The translations under genes and the position numbers were made by a program. Under the pieces are notes generated by a model that worked only from the letters and a program-made list of their open reading frames with translations, searched no databases and was not told the origin of the DNA. A stretch of DNA of 44,509 nt, taken from contig CAYSRC010000016.1 of assembly GCA_964433495.1 (NCBI GenBank), forward strand, positions 1-44,509, given 5' to 3'. Of this stretch, positions 32,305 to 39,544 are shown in pieces. This stretch comes from CAYSRC01 sp964433495. Its GTDB lineage: Bacteria > Bacillota > Clostridia > Oscillospirales > Ruminococcaceae. The first letter of the stretch is position 1; the number at the start of each line of letters is the position of its first letter.

Positions 32305-33288
32305 ATGAACCTTAAAAAAACTCTGTCGGCCGCGGCGGCGGCGCTCGTCGCGCTGTCGCTGTGCGGATGCTCGGGCGGCGAGCCCGAGAGCATCTTTATC
32401 GACTCGACCCCGCTTTCGGCCGAGATAAGCGACGAGGCGGCGGTTCTTGCCGACGCCCCTGCGCCCGCGATACCCGATGTGCTGAGGCCCGAGGCGCCGG
32501 GTACCCTGTGCGAGGAGAACGAGCGCGCGGCCGTCGACTACTCCAACACATCGGACGGGTATGTCATGGTGCGCTGCACAAGCGAGGGCAAGCGCCTCAA
32601 GGTCCAGGTCGAGGGGCCGTCCGCCGAGACGTCGGGGATAAAGTACACCTACGACCTCGGGGGCGACGGCTGGGAGACCTTCCCGCTGTCCGACGGCAAC
32701 GGCGGCTACCGCGTGACGGTGTTTGAGAACCTCGACGGCAACCGATACGTCACCCTGTTGTCGGCGTCGTTTGAGGTGTCGCTGAGCGACGAGTTCGAGC
32801 CGTTCATCCGCCCCAACCAGTACGTCGACTATGCGGACGCACAGAACACCATCGAGAAGGCGGCCGAGCTCACCGCCGGCATCGACGACCCGCTGTTAAA
32901 GGTCGAAAAGATATACGATTTCGTCGTCAACAGCCTGACCTATGACAAGGAGCTCGCGAAGACGGTGCAGTCGGGCTATCTGCCCGTGCTCGACACGGTG
33001 CTCGCCAGGGGCAAGGGGATCTGCTTTGACTACGCGGCGCTCATGACGGGGATGCTGCGCAGCCAGGGGGTGCCCTGCAAGCTGGTCGTGGGCTACGCGG
33101 GCGAGCAGTACCACGCGTGGATAAGCGTCTGGACCGAGGAGCAGGGCTGGGTCGACGGCGCGGTGTTTTTTGACGGCGTCAGCTGGCAGCGCATGGACCC
33201 GACCTTTGTCTCGTCGGGCAGGAGCAGCGATGCCGTTTTGCAGTATGTCGGGGACGGCGCCAACTACAACGCGATGTATTTGTATTAA
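32305..33288 (+). CDS. Transglutaminase-like lipoprotein
   Basis: A 327-residue surface lipoprotein with lipobox LCGC (Cys22). Residues about 70-160 form a beta-rich region. About 180-300 is a transglutaminase-like cysteine domain: Cys240 in GKGICFDYAALMTGML, His270 in YHAWISVW and Asp298 in RMDPTF complete the catalytic triad. Such domains cleave or cross-link proteins at the cell surface. CCCGGAGGAG precedes ATG. It leads an operon of pilus/T2SS-type genes, starting 12 bases before the GspF gene, so it may process or cross-link pilin subunits. This is inference. Confidence 0.83.
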   Translation: MNLKKTLSAAAAALVALSLCGCSGGEPESIFIDSTPLSAEISDEAAVLADAPAPAIPDVLRPEAPGTLCEENERAAVDYSNTSDGYVMVRCTSEGKRLKVQVEGPSAETSGIKYTYDLGGDGWETFPLSDGNGGYRVTVFENLDGNRYVTLLSASFEVSLSDEFEPFIRPNQYVDYADAQNTIEKAAELTAGIDDPLLKVEKIYDFVVNSLTYDKELAKTVQSGYLPVLDTVLARGKGICFDYAALMTGMLRSQGVPCKLVVGYAGEQYHAWISVWTEEQGWVDGAVFFDGVSWQRMDPTFVSSGRSSDAVLQYVGDGANYNAMYLY

Positions 33289-33300
33289 AGGGATGACGCT

Positions 33301-34335
33301 ATGGCAAAGGCTGTGACAAACGCCCGGCTCTCGGGCCTGACGATGGAGCTGTACCTGCTGTTTCACTCGGGGGTGGGCGTCGGCGACGCCCTCTCGCTGC
33401 TGGGCGAGCAGGGGGAGTATAAAGAGCTTTTGGCGGGGATGGCCGAGCGGGCGGACGACGGCGCGCCGCTGTCCGCGTGCTTTAAACAGAGCGGCCGTTT
33501 CCCCGCCTATCTGTGCGGGCTCATCGAGGTCGGCGAGCAGACGGGCCGCACCGAGGAGGCGCTGTTTGCGCTGTCCGAATACTACGACCGCCGCGTGAAG
33601 CTTGAGCGGCGGGTGCGCAGCGCCCTTCTGTACCCCGCGGTGATGCTCGTGCTGATGCTCGTGGTCATCGGGGTGCTGCTGGTGCGGGTGCTGCCGATAT
33701 TCAACGACGTCTACATCTCGCTCGGAAGCCGCTTGAGCGGCGTCGCGGGCGGTCTTTTGCAGCTCGGGCGGATGATCGACGCCGCCATGCCGGCGATCTG
33801 GGCGGCGCTGGCGCTTGTCGTCGTCCTTTGCGCGCTGTTCGCGGGGGTCGGCAGCCTTCGCGCGCGGGCGCTGCTTTGGTGGCGGCGTCTGAGGGGCGAC
33901 CGCGGCGTGGCAAAGCGCATCAACAACGCGAGGCTCACCCAGGCGCTGTCGATGGGCGTCGCAAGCGGCCTGCCGCTTGAGGAGGCGCTCGAGATGTCGG
34001 CGTCCCTTCTCGCGGACAACCCGCCCGCAAAAAAGCGGTGCGAGGGGTGCATACACAGCCTGCAAAACGGCGCGGCGCTCGGCGAGGCCATGCGCAAAAG
34101 CGAGCTTTTGCCCGCGAGCGCCTGCCGTCTTATCGAGCTCGGGCAGCGCAGCGGCTCGATGGACACCGCGCTCGAGAAGGTCGCGCGGGACCTGTCGGAG
34201 GACAGCGAGAACGCGGTGGACGACCTCGTGAGCCGCATCGAGCCGGCGCTGATTCTCGTGTGCACGGTGCTTGTGGGGCTCATCCTGCTTTCGGTGATGC
34301 TGCCGCTTATGCACATTATGAGCACGATAGGGTGA
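33301..34335 (+). CDS. Type II secretion/type IV pilus inner-membrane protein (GspF/PilC)
   Basis: A 344-residue platform protein of pilus or pseudopilus machines. Two repeated T2SSF domains are visible, about residues 12-135 (LFHSGVGVGDALSLL, GLIEVGEQTGRTEEAL) and 205-335 (MGVASGLPLEEALEM, RLIELGQRSGSMDTAL). Three hydrophobic segments lie near 115-138, 160-185 and 312-340. It lacks the N-terminal extension of longer PilC proteins. With the ATPase at 36008 it would form the motor. No second GspF or secretin gene is present. Confidence 0.88.
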   Translation: MAKAVTNARLSGLTMELYLLFHSGVGVGDALSLLGEQGEYKELLAGMAERADDGAPLSACFKQSGRFPAYLCGLIEVGEQTGRTEEALFALSEYYDRRVKLERRVRSALLYPAVMLVLMLVVIGVLLVRVLPIFNDVYISLGSRLSGVAGGLLQLGRMIDAAMPAIWAALALVVVLCALFAGVGSLRARALLWWRRLRGDRGVAKRINNARLTQALSMGVASGLPLEEALEMSASLLADNPPAKKRCEGCIHSLQNGAALGEAMRKSELLPASACRLIELGQRSGSMDTALEKVARDLSEDSENAVDDLVSRIEPALILVCTVLVGLILLSVMLPLMHIMSTIG

Positions 34336-34343
34336 TTTGTATC

Positions 34344-34676
34344 ATGGGACGGTTTAAGGCTTTGTTAAAGACGACCGGCGGGGCGCTCGTCGCGGCGGCG
34401 GCCCTGTGCTGGTTTTCGACGGCGGTGGACGAGCTCGGCAGCGGGCGGCGCGAGGAGAGCCTCGAGCAGGCCGAGGCGGCCGTCCGCCGTGCCTGTGTCG
34501 CCTGCTACGCGACCGAGGGGGTCTATCCCCCCGACCTCGACTATCTCAAAGAGCACTACGGACTTCAGCTTGACACGTCGGAATACATCGTGCACTATCA
34601 CGCGACGGCGAGCAACCTGATGCCCGACATCGCCGTGCTGCCCAAAAACGCGGACGGCGGGGGGAGGACGAGATGA
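34344..34676 (+). CDS. Small membrane-anchored protein of the pilus operon
   Basis: A 110-residue product with one hydrophobic segment near residues 10-28 and a short extracytoplasmic domain containing RRACVACYATEGVYPPDLDY. This resembles the paired Cys and YP(P)xLxxL text seen in pilin-like proteins that follow GspF in Clostridia. No classical prepilin cleavage site (Gly followed by Phe-Thr-Leu-x-Glu) is seen. It may be a minor pseudopilin or accessory factor. ATG 34344 lies 8 bases after the GspF stop. Its end overlaps the next start. Confidence 0.6.
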   Translation: MGRFKALLKTTGGALVAAAALCWFSTAVDELGSGRREESLEQAEAAVRRACVACYATEGVYPPDLDYLKEHYGLQLDTSEYIVHYHATASNLMPDIAVLPKNADGGGRTR

Positions 34677-35149
34677 AACGGAGCGGCTGGTTTAACGGGC
34701 TTGCCGCACTGCTGCTGTTCGGCGTCTTTGCGGTGTGCATCCTGTCGGTCCTGCTGACGGGCGCGAAGACCTACCGCGCGCTCTCCGAGCGGGGCGCCGA
34801 GGAGGGCGACCGCAGGGTGTGCGCGCAGTACCTCTCGGCGCGCGTGCGGCAGTCCGACCGCGCGGGCGCGATAGAGGCGGGCGAGTTCGGCGACGGCGAC
34901 GCGCTCGTGCTGCGCGAGACGGTCGGCGGCAGCGAGTGCGAGACCCGCGTGTATGTCCACGACGGATATCTGAATGAATTGTTCTGCCTTGCGGGCGCGG
35001 GGCTGTCCCCCGGGGACGGCCAGCGGATAATGCCCGCCGAGGGGCTTGAGGCGGAGGTCTCGGACAGTCTTGTCACGCTGCGGGTGACCTCGGGCGGCGA
35101 GACGGTTGAGCTCACGCTCTGCCGCCGCAGCGGGGGGGACGCGATATGA
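34673..35149 (+). CDS. DUF4860-like pilus-operon protein
   Basis: A 158-residue protein with a single N-terminal membrane segment (LAALLLFGVFAVCILSVLL). A beta-rich exterior follows, with ALVLRETVGGSECETRVYV and GLSPGDGQRIM. The pattern resembles DUF4860 proteins of Clostridia, which neighbour type II/IV pilus genes. A role as minor pilin-like or assembly subunit is inferred from location and topology. It overlaps both neighbours (ATGA), so it is made in step with them. Confidence 0.6.
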   Translation: MKRSGWFNGLAALLLFGVFAVCILSVLLTGAKTYRALSERGAEEGDRRVCAQYLSARVRQSDRAGAIEAGEFGDGDALVLRETVGGSECETRVYVHDGYLNELFCLAGAGLSPGDGQRIMPAEGLEAEVSDSLVTLRVTSGGETVELTLCRRSGGDAI

Positions 35150-35586
35150 AGAGCAAGGCCCCCCTTGTCATGATCGAGCAGATGGTCATGCTGTTGGTTT
35201 TTGCGCTTGCCGCGGCGCTGTGTATGCAGGCGTTTGTGAAGTCGGACGCGATCTCGAAGGACTCGGCTGAGCGGGACAGGGCGGTCGTCGCCGTGCAGAA
35301 CGCGGCCGAGACAGCGCGGGCGTGCGGCGCGCCCGACGGCTCGCTTGAGGGGGTCGCGAGCGCTCTCGGGGTTTCGCTCGAGGACGACGGCTCGCTTTGT
35401 ATCGCGCTCGACGGCGACTGGAGCCCGGCCGCCGACGGGGCGGCGTATCTGCTCGAGGTGCGCCCCGTGCGGACGGATGTCGCGGGCCTTTGCGGCGCAA
35501 GGGTCTCGGCGCTGCGGGCGTCGGACGGCGAGGCGATCTTTGAGACCGAGGTTGCGTGGCAGGGGGTGACGGACGGTGCACAGTGA
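35146..35586 (+). CDS. Pilin-like single-span protein
   Basis: A 146-residue protein with N-terminal segment APLVMIEQMVMLLVFALAAA, which starts just after a short basic leader (MKSK) and contains a Glu near its start as in prepilins. The remainder is a small globular domain (GAAYLLEVRPV). It may be a pseudopilin with an atypical processing site. The end overlaps the next gene by 11 bases. No closer family was recognised. Confidence 0.55.
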   Translation: MKSKAPLVMIEQMVMLLVFALAAALCMQAFVKSDAISKDSAERDRAVVAVQNAAETARACGAPDGSLEGVASALGVSLEDDGSLCIALDGDWSPAADGAAYLLEVRPVRTDVAGLCGARVSALRASDGEAIFETEVAWQGVTDGAQ

Positions 35587-35980
35587 CAGGCGCGAGGGCT
35601 TCTCGCCTCCCGCGGTGGGCGGGGTGTCCCTTTTGGTGACCTTCGCGGTGCTCTGTCTGACCGTCTTTGCGCTGCTCAGCCTCTCGACGGTGCGGGCGCA
35701 CGACCGCCTGAGCGCCGCGTCCGCGCAGGCGGTGGCCGATTATTACGAGGCCGACCGCGAGGCGCAGGAGATTTTTGCGCGCATAAGGTCGGGCGACGTG
35801 CCCGCAGATGTCGTGCAGAGCGGCGAGCGCTACAGCTACGGCTGCCGCATCTCGGACACGCAGCGCCTCGAGGTGGAGCTTGAGAGAACCGCGGACGGCT
35901 TTTCGGTCGTGCGGTGGCAGGCGGCGCCCGCCGGGAAGTATGAGACGGACGAGAGCCTGTCGGTTTGGGACGGGGACTGA
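35576..35980 (+). CDS. Pilin-like single-span protein 2
   Basis: A 134-residue protein starting at GTG 35576 within the end of the previous gene. A short basic leader (MHSDRREGF) is followed by one hydrophobic segment (VSLLVTFAVLCLTVFALLSL), then a polar domain with DYYEADREAQEIFARIRSG. The topology fits a minor pilin. No prepilin peptidase lies in the window, so processing would depend on an enzyme encoded elsewhere. Confidence 0.55.
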   Translation: MHSDRREGFSPPAVGGVSLLVTFAVLCLTVFALLSLSTVRAHDRLSAASAQAVADYYEADREAQEIFARIRSGDVPADVVQSGERYSYGCRISDTQRLEVELERTADGFSVVRWQAAPAGKYETDESLSVWDGD

Positions 35981-36007
35981 TTTTTGTATTTATCATAGGA
36001 GACAGCT

Positions 36008-37066
36008 ATGCCTGAGCTTGTAAACTACCTGCAAAGGGTCGTCGAGGACGGGGCCTCCGACCTGTTCATCATCGCCGGGAGCCCGGCGTGCGAAAAGCTG
36101 GACAACAGGATAAAGCACATCGACGAAGAGCGCCTGATGCCGGACGACAGCAGGCGTCTGATCACCGACCTGTATGAGAAGGCGGGCAGGCCGATGGACG
36201 AGTTTGCGGCCCGCGGCGACGACGACTTCTCCTTTGCGCTCGCGGGGCTTGCGCGATTTCGCGCGAACGTCTACCGCCAGCGCGGCTCCTACGCGGCGGT
36301 GATAAGGGTGGTGGCGTTCGGCATACCCGACTGGCGCGCGCTCGGCATCCCCGAGGAGGTGATCAACCTCGCCGACGTGAAGCACGGCATGGTTTTGGTC
36401 ACCGGCACCGCGGGCAGCGGCAAGTCGACGACCCAGGCGTGCATCATCGACCGCATCAACCGCACGCGGGAGTGCCACGTTATTACGATGGAAAACCCGA
36501 TAGAATACCTGCACCGCAACCTCAACAGCATCGTTTCGCAAAGGGAGATCGCCATTGATACAAAAGACTATCTCTCGGCGCTGCGCGCCTGTTTGCGGCA
36601 GGCGCCCGACGTCATCCTGCTCGGCGAGATGCGCGACGGCGAGACGATTCGCACGGCGATGACCGCAGCCGAGACGGGGCACCTGCTCATCGCGACGCTG
36701 CACACACAGGGCGCGGTCAACACCATCGACCGCATCGTCGACTCGTTCCCGAGCGACCAGCAGGCGCAGATAAGAATCCAGCTGAGCATGGTGCTGCACA
36801 CCGTTGTCTCGCAGCAGCTTGTCGCGGGCGTCGACGGCGCGCTCGTGCCCGCGTTCGAGGTGATGCACGTCAACAACGGCATCCGCAGCCTAATACGCGA
36901 CAGCAAGAGCCACCAGATCGACAACGCCGTCGCGTCGGGCGCGGCCGAGGGGATGATCACGATGGATCAGTCGCTGTTCAACCTCGTAAAAAGCGGCAGG
37001 ATAACGCGGGACACGGCGCTCGGCTGCGCCGCCAACCCCGAGCAGCTCGCGCGCAGACTGGGGTAG
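36008..37066 (+). CDS. PilT-like type IV pilus ATPase
   Basis: A 352-residue secretion ATPase. Walker A GTAGSGKST is at 133-141. The Asp box/Walker B is APDVILLGEMRD (199-210), the His box LLIATLHT is at 226-233 and GIRSLIRD (291-298) corresponds to the AIRNLIRE motif that marks PilT retraction ATPases. It is the only pilus ATPase in the window; no PilB/GspE extension ATPase is present. AGGAG precedes ATG. It ends the operon. It may retract a pilus or, as the sole motor, drive a minimal pilus in both directions. Confidence 0.87.
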   Translation: MPELVNYLQRVVEDGASDLFIIAGSPACEKLDNRIKHIDEERLMPDDSRRLITDLYEKAGRPMDEFAARGDDDFSFALAGLARFRANVYRQRGSYAAVIRVVAFGIPDWRALGIPEEVINLADVKHGMVLVTGTAGSGKSTTQACIIDRINRTRECHVITMENPIEYLHRNLNSIVSQREIAIDTKDYLSALRACLRQAPDVILLGEMRDGETIRTAMTAAETGHLLIATLHTQGAVNTIDRIVDSFPSDQQAQIRIQLSMVLHTVVSQQLVAGVDGALVPAFEVMHVNNGIRSLIRDSKSHQIDNAVASGAAEGMITMDQSLFNLVKSGRITRDTALGCAANPEQLARRLG

Positions 37067-37148
37067 GGCGCAGAGGCGTTCGGACAGGGCGTGTGCAGGG
37101 CTTCGGGGCGGCCCGTGCGGGGGCAACGCCCGTAGGCCGCGCGATTGG

Positions 37149-37278
37149 GGGCGCGGCCCGTTCGGCGCTTTTCGCCGCCGCGGCAAGCGGGACTGCGTTT
37201 TGTCGGCGCGGGGAGCCTGCGGCGGCCGTTCGGCTCGGTTGACGGCCGTCCGGCCTGAGGGCGCGGCCCGTTCGGCGC
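37149..37278. repeat. 20-bp direct repeat after the PilT gene
   Basis: The same 20 bases (beginning GGGCGCGGCCCG) occur at 37149-37168 and 37259-37278, 110 bases apart, both followed by a T-rich CTTTT/CCTTTT. They may be paired terminator remnants. 37067-37396 holds no gene. Confidence 0.6.
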
Positions 37279-37396
37279 CTTTTCGCGGCTCTCTTATCCC
37301 GGTCAAGCAAACGGGAATAAGCGAAGCCCGTCCGAAAAAATCCCTCCGAATGTCTTAATCGACCGAAAAGTTGTCATAAAATGCATGTTTTCTCAC

Positions 37397-37425
37397 TTGC
37401 AAAATGCCGAGGGATAGGGTATCAT
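37397..37425 (+). promoter_or_regulatory. Promoter of the candidate small RNA
   Basis: TTGCAA (37397-37402), a 17-nt spacer, TATCAT (37420-37425) in a locally AT-rich stretch, with no open frame downstream for about 600 bases. Confidence 0.6.
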
Positions 37426-37431
37426 TAGATT

Positions 37432-37542
37432 ACGCAAGAGGTTGGTCTCTCCTGCGGCGGAAAACGAACGGAGGCTGGAAGGGCTCTTTTCACGATTTTA
37501 TATCGGGTACCCGCAGGTGACGCGCTTCACCTGTGGGTTTTG
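37432..37542 (+). ncRNA. Candidate small non-coding RNA, about 110 nt
   Basis: The interval lies between a good promoter (37397-37425) and a good terminator (37509-37542) and contains no credible coding frame. It begins near ACGCAAGAGG, and CGCA...UGCG with GAG/CUC forms a 5' hairpin (37433-37456). I did not recognise it as SRP RNA, tmRNA, RNase P, 6S or a known riboswitch. It could also be the 5' leader of the 38043 operon with an attenuator. Confidence 0.45.
37509..37542 (+). terminator. Terminator of the candidate small RNA
   Basis: ACCCGCAGGTGA (37509-37520) pairs with 37527-37538 through eleven Watson-Crick pairs and one G-U, then TTTTGTGC. Confidence 0.65.
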
Positions 37543-37645
37543 TGCACCTTTCTTTTAATTGCGGTTTTGTTTTTGACGGCCTGCGGACGGATGTTGACAA
37601 TATGGGCAAAGTTGACTTTTCGGCTTCCCCATCTAATGCGGAAGC

Positions 37646-37669
37646 CGGTCAGAGCCATGGCTCTGACCG
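37646..37669. repeat. Perfect 24-bp palindrome
   Basis: The sequence around the central CCATGG reads identically on both strands with no spacer. An 8-bp hairpin (37621-37628 with 37640-37647) abuts it on the left, and a 6-bp hairpin (37686-37691 with 37695-37700) lies to the right. It could be a protein-binding site or a cruciform. The rest of 37543-38042 has no supported gene. It does have a 16-bp direct repeat (37944-37959 and 37985-38000) and a hairpin at 37855-37873. Confidence 0.6.
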
Positions 37670-38042
37670 AATGAAGGTTGTCGGCGCGGCGCATCGCCGC
37701 ACGGCCCGGGCGGGTGTAAGCGAACGACACTGTCTGCAAAGCCGATTTGTGCAACACGGGCGGGCGCGCGACATAGTATATAACCGCGGCATGGTGTACC
37801 CGCCGCTCAGGCGAAGGGCTCTTGCCTGGCGCCTTTCGGCAGGGGATCAAAAGCTCCCCCGAAGCTCGGGGGACGGGAGCCGGCGCCCGTGCCGCCTGTT
37901 GAATGACGGGCGATGCCTCTTGTTTAACGAACCGACGATGTCTGTGCGCCGCGCGTCGGCTGACAGGGCCGATTTCGGCGTGTTGTGCGCCGCGCGTCGG
38001 ACAACGGCCGCCGTGCGATCTTTCTGAAAAGGGGAGCTGTCT

Positions 38043-38468
38043 GTGACAGAGAAAGAACTTCACAAGCTAAAGCGCCACGACCTGCTGCTGCTTTTGGTGG
38101 GGCAGGGTCGTGAGACACACAAGCTTAAAGACAGGCTTGAGGCTGCACAGCGGACGATTGACAGCGCAAACGAGCTCACCGAGCGCCTCAAGGGCCGGCT
38201 CAACGAGAAGGACGCGCAGATCGATCGCTTAAAAGATCGGCTCGACATCAAGGATGCGAAGATCACCGACCTCGAGAATCAGATCGAGGAGCTCATCGCG
38301 GGAAGCTATCTCGAGATGAACAGCGCCGAGTCGCTGCGCGAGATATCCTATAGGGTGGAGCTCACGATGCGGGCGGCGCAGAGGGTCGCCGACAGGTACA
38401 TCCGCGGCATAAAGGACACGGGGGCGCGGGGGAGCGATATTCGGAAAGGAACCCCTGTTGCCAAATGA
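38043..38468 (+). CDS. Coiled-coil protein of unknown function
   Basis: A 141-residue soluble, highly charged protein. Residues about 20-85 form a long heptad-rich coiled coil (HKLKDRLEAAQRTIDSANEL, IDRLKDRLDIKDAKITDLEN). It then has a short helical end (ISYRVELTMRAAQRVADRYI). There is no signal peptide. GTG 38043 follows AAAGGGGAGC. It overlaps the signal peptidase gene by ATGA, so it is translationally coupled and probably works with the secretion/anchoring genes, for example as a cytoplasmic scaffold. Confidence 0.7.
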   Translation: MTEKELHKLKRHDLLLLLVGQGRETHKLKDRLEAAQRTIDSANELTERLKGRLNEKDAQIDRLKDRLDIKDAKITDLENQIEELIAGSYLEMNSAESLREISYRVELTMRAAQRVADRYIRGIKDTGARGSDIRKGTPVAK

Positions 38469-39493
38469 AGATAAAAAAGAGCGGCAGCGGGCCGCGCCGT
38501 TACGGAAAACCGGGCGAAAAGAAGGGCGTTTTGTCCGCCCTGCGTCTTGTGGGAAAGAAGAGAAATAAGCCTGTCGGCAAACGGGTTTTCACCGCCTCGG
38601 GCTATGTGGGCGAAGGGCCCGCCGACAGCGGGACGGAGGCCCTGAATATTGATCGTGCGACGTTGGGGGCCGCGCCCGGGCAGGGCGCACAGACCGCGGC
38701 AGGGTCCGTGCCCGTCGGGGCGTACAATGTGAATGAGGAGACGCCGTCGGGCGCGCACCGTGCGGGTGCCGCACAAAGCCCTGACGGCGACACGGATAAA
38801 GATAAGGGCGGCGCCCGAGGCCTCGACAGGCCGCGGGCGGCAGCCGCAAAGAAGCCCTCGCAGGGCGATGAAGGGCGGCGCTCAAAGGAGGGCGGACGCC
38901 CCGGCAGATACACCGAGCAGCAGCTTTTGGCCGACGCGCCCACGCTGCCCCAGCTTGAAAAGGAGCTCGGGAGGTCGCAGTACCGCCGCAACTTTGCGCG
39001 GGTGCTTCGCGACACGCTGGTGTCGCTGGTGGTTGTGGCGGCGGTGAGCGCCCTCGTGGCGGTGCTGTTTCTGCCGGTGCTGCAGATCCACAGCTCGTCG
39101 ATGGCGCCCACCCTTCAAGACAAGGACATCGTGGTCTCGGTGGGGGTCGGCCGCTGCAACCCGGGCGACCTGATCGCCTTTCACTACAACAACAACATTT
39201 TGGTAAAGCGGGTCATCGCGGTCTCGGGCGACTGGGTCGAGATCGACGGCGACGGCAACGTGTCGGTCAACGGCGAGCAGATTGACGAGCCGTATATAAG
39301 CGAAAAGGCGCTGGGCGACTGCGATATAAGCTTTCCGTATCAGGTGCCGGACGGCCAGTATTTTGTGATGGGGGATCACCGGGAAACAAGCATTGACAGC
39401 AGAAACACCATCGTCGGCTGCGTAAGCGGCGACATGGTCATCGGCCGTATACTGGTGCGCGTGTGGCCGTTTGAGACATTTGCCTTTTTCTGA
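38465..39493 (+). CDS. Signal peptidase I with long N-terminal extension
   Basis: A 342-residue S26A-type signal peptidase. The single membrane segment is residues 184-206 (LVSLVVVAAVSALVAVLFL). Catalytic Ser212 lies in HSSSMAPTL and Lys248 in ILVKRVIAVSGD. Box E reads YFVMGDHRETSIDSRN. The peptidase domain is typical, but it is preceded by about 180 residues of basic, Gly/Ala/Pro-rich, probably disordered cytoplasmic sequence. Ordinary Gram-positive signal peptidases have only a few residues there. The next gene, 51 bases on, encodes a huge wall-anchored protein, a likely dedicated client. Confidence 0.88.
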   Translation: MKIKKSGSGPRRYGKPGEKKGVLSALRLVGKKRNKPVGKRVFTASGYVGEGPADSGTEALNIDRATLGAAPGQGAQTAAGSVPVGAYNVNEETPSGAHRAGAAQSPDGDTDKDKGGARGLDRPRAAAAKKPSQGDEGRRSKEGGRPGRYTEQQLLADAPTLPQLEKELGRSQYRRNFARVLRDTLVSLVVVAAVSALVAVLFLPVLQIHSSSMAPTLQDKDIVVSVGVGRCNPGDLIAFHYNNNILVKRVIAVSGDWVEIDGDGNVSVNGEQIDEPYISEKALGDCDISFPYQVPDGQYFVMGDHRETSIDSRNTIVGCVSGDMVIGRILVRVWPFETFAFF

Positions 39494-39544
39494 TTCTCCT
39501 CGGCGCACCGGGGCGGGAGACTATTTTTTAGGAGAGGATAGGGT

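Noticed and set aside
37533..38027. 164-codon plus-strand frame in the gap before 38043
   Set aside because: It starts within the T-run of the terminator and spans palindromes and repeats. It has no ribosome site and no protein-like pattern.
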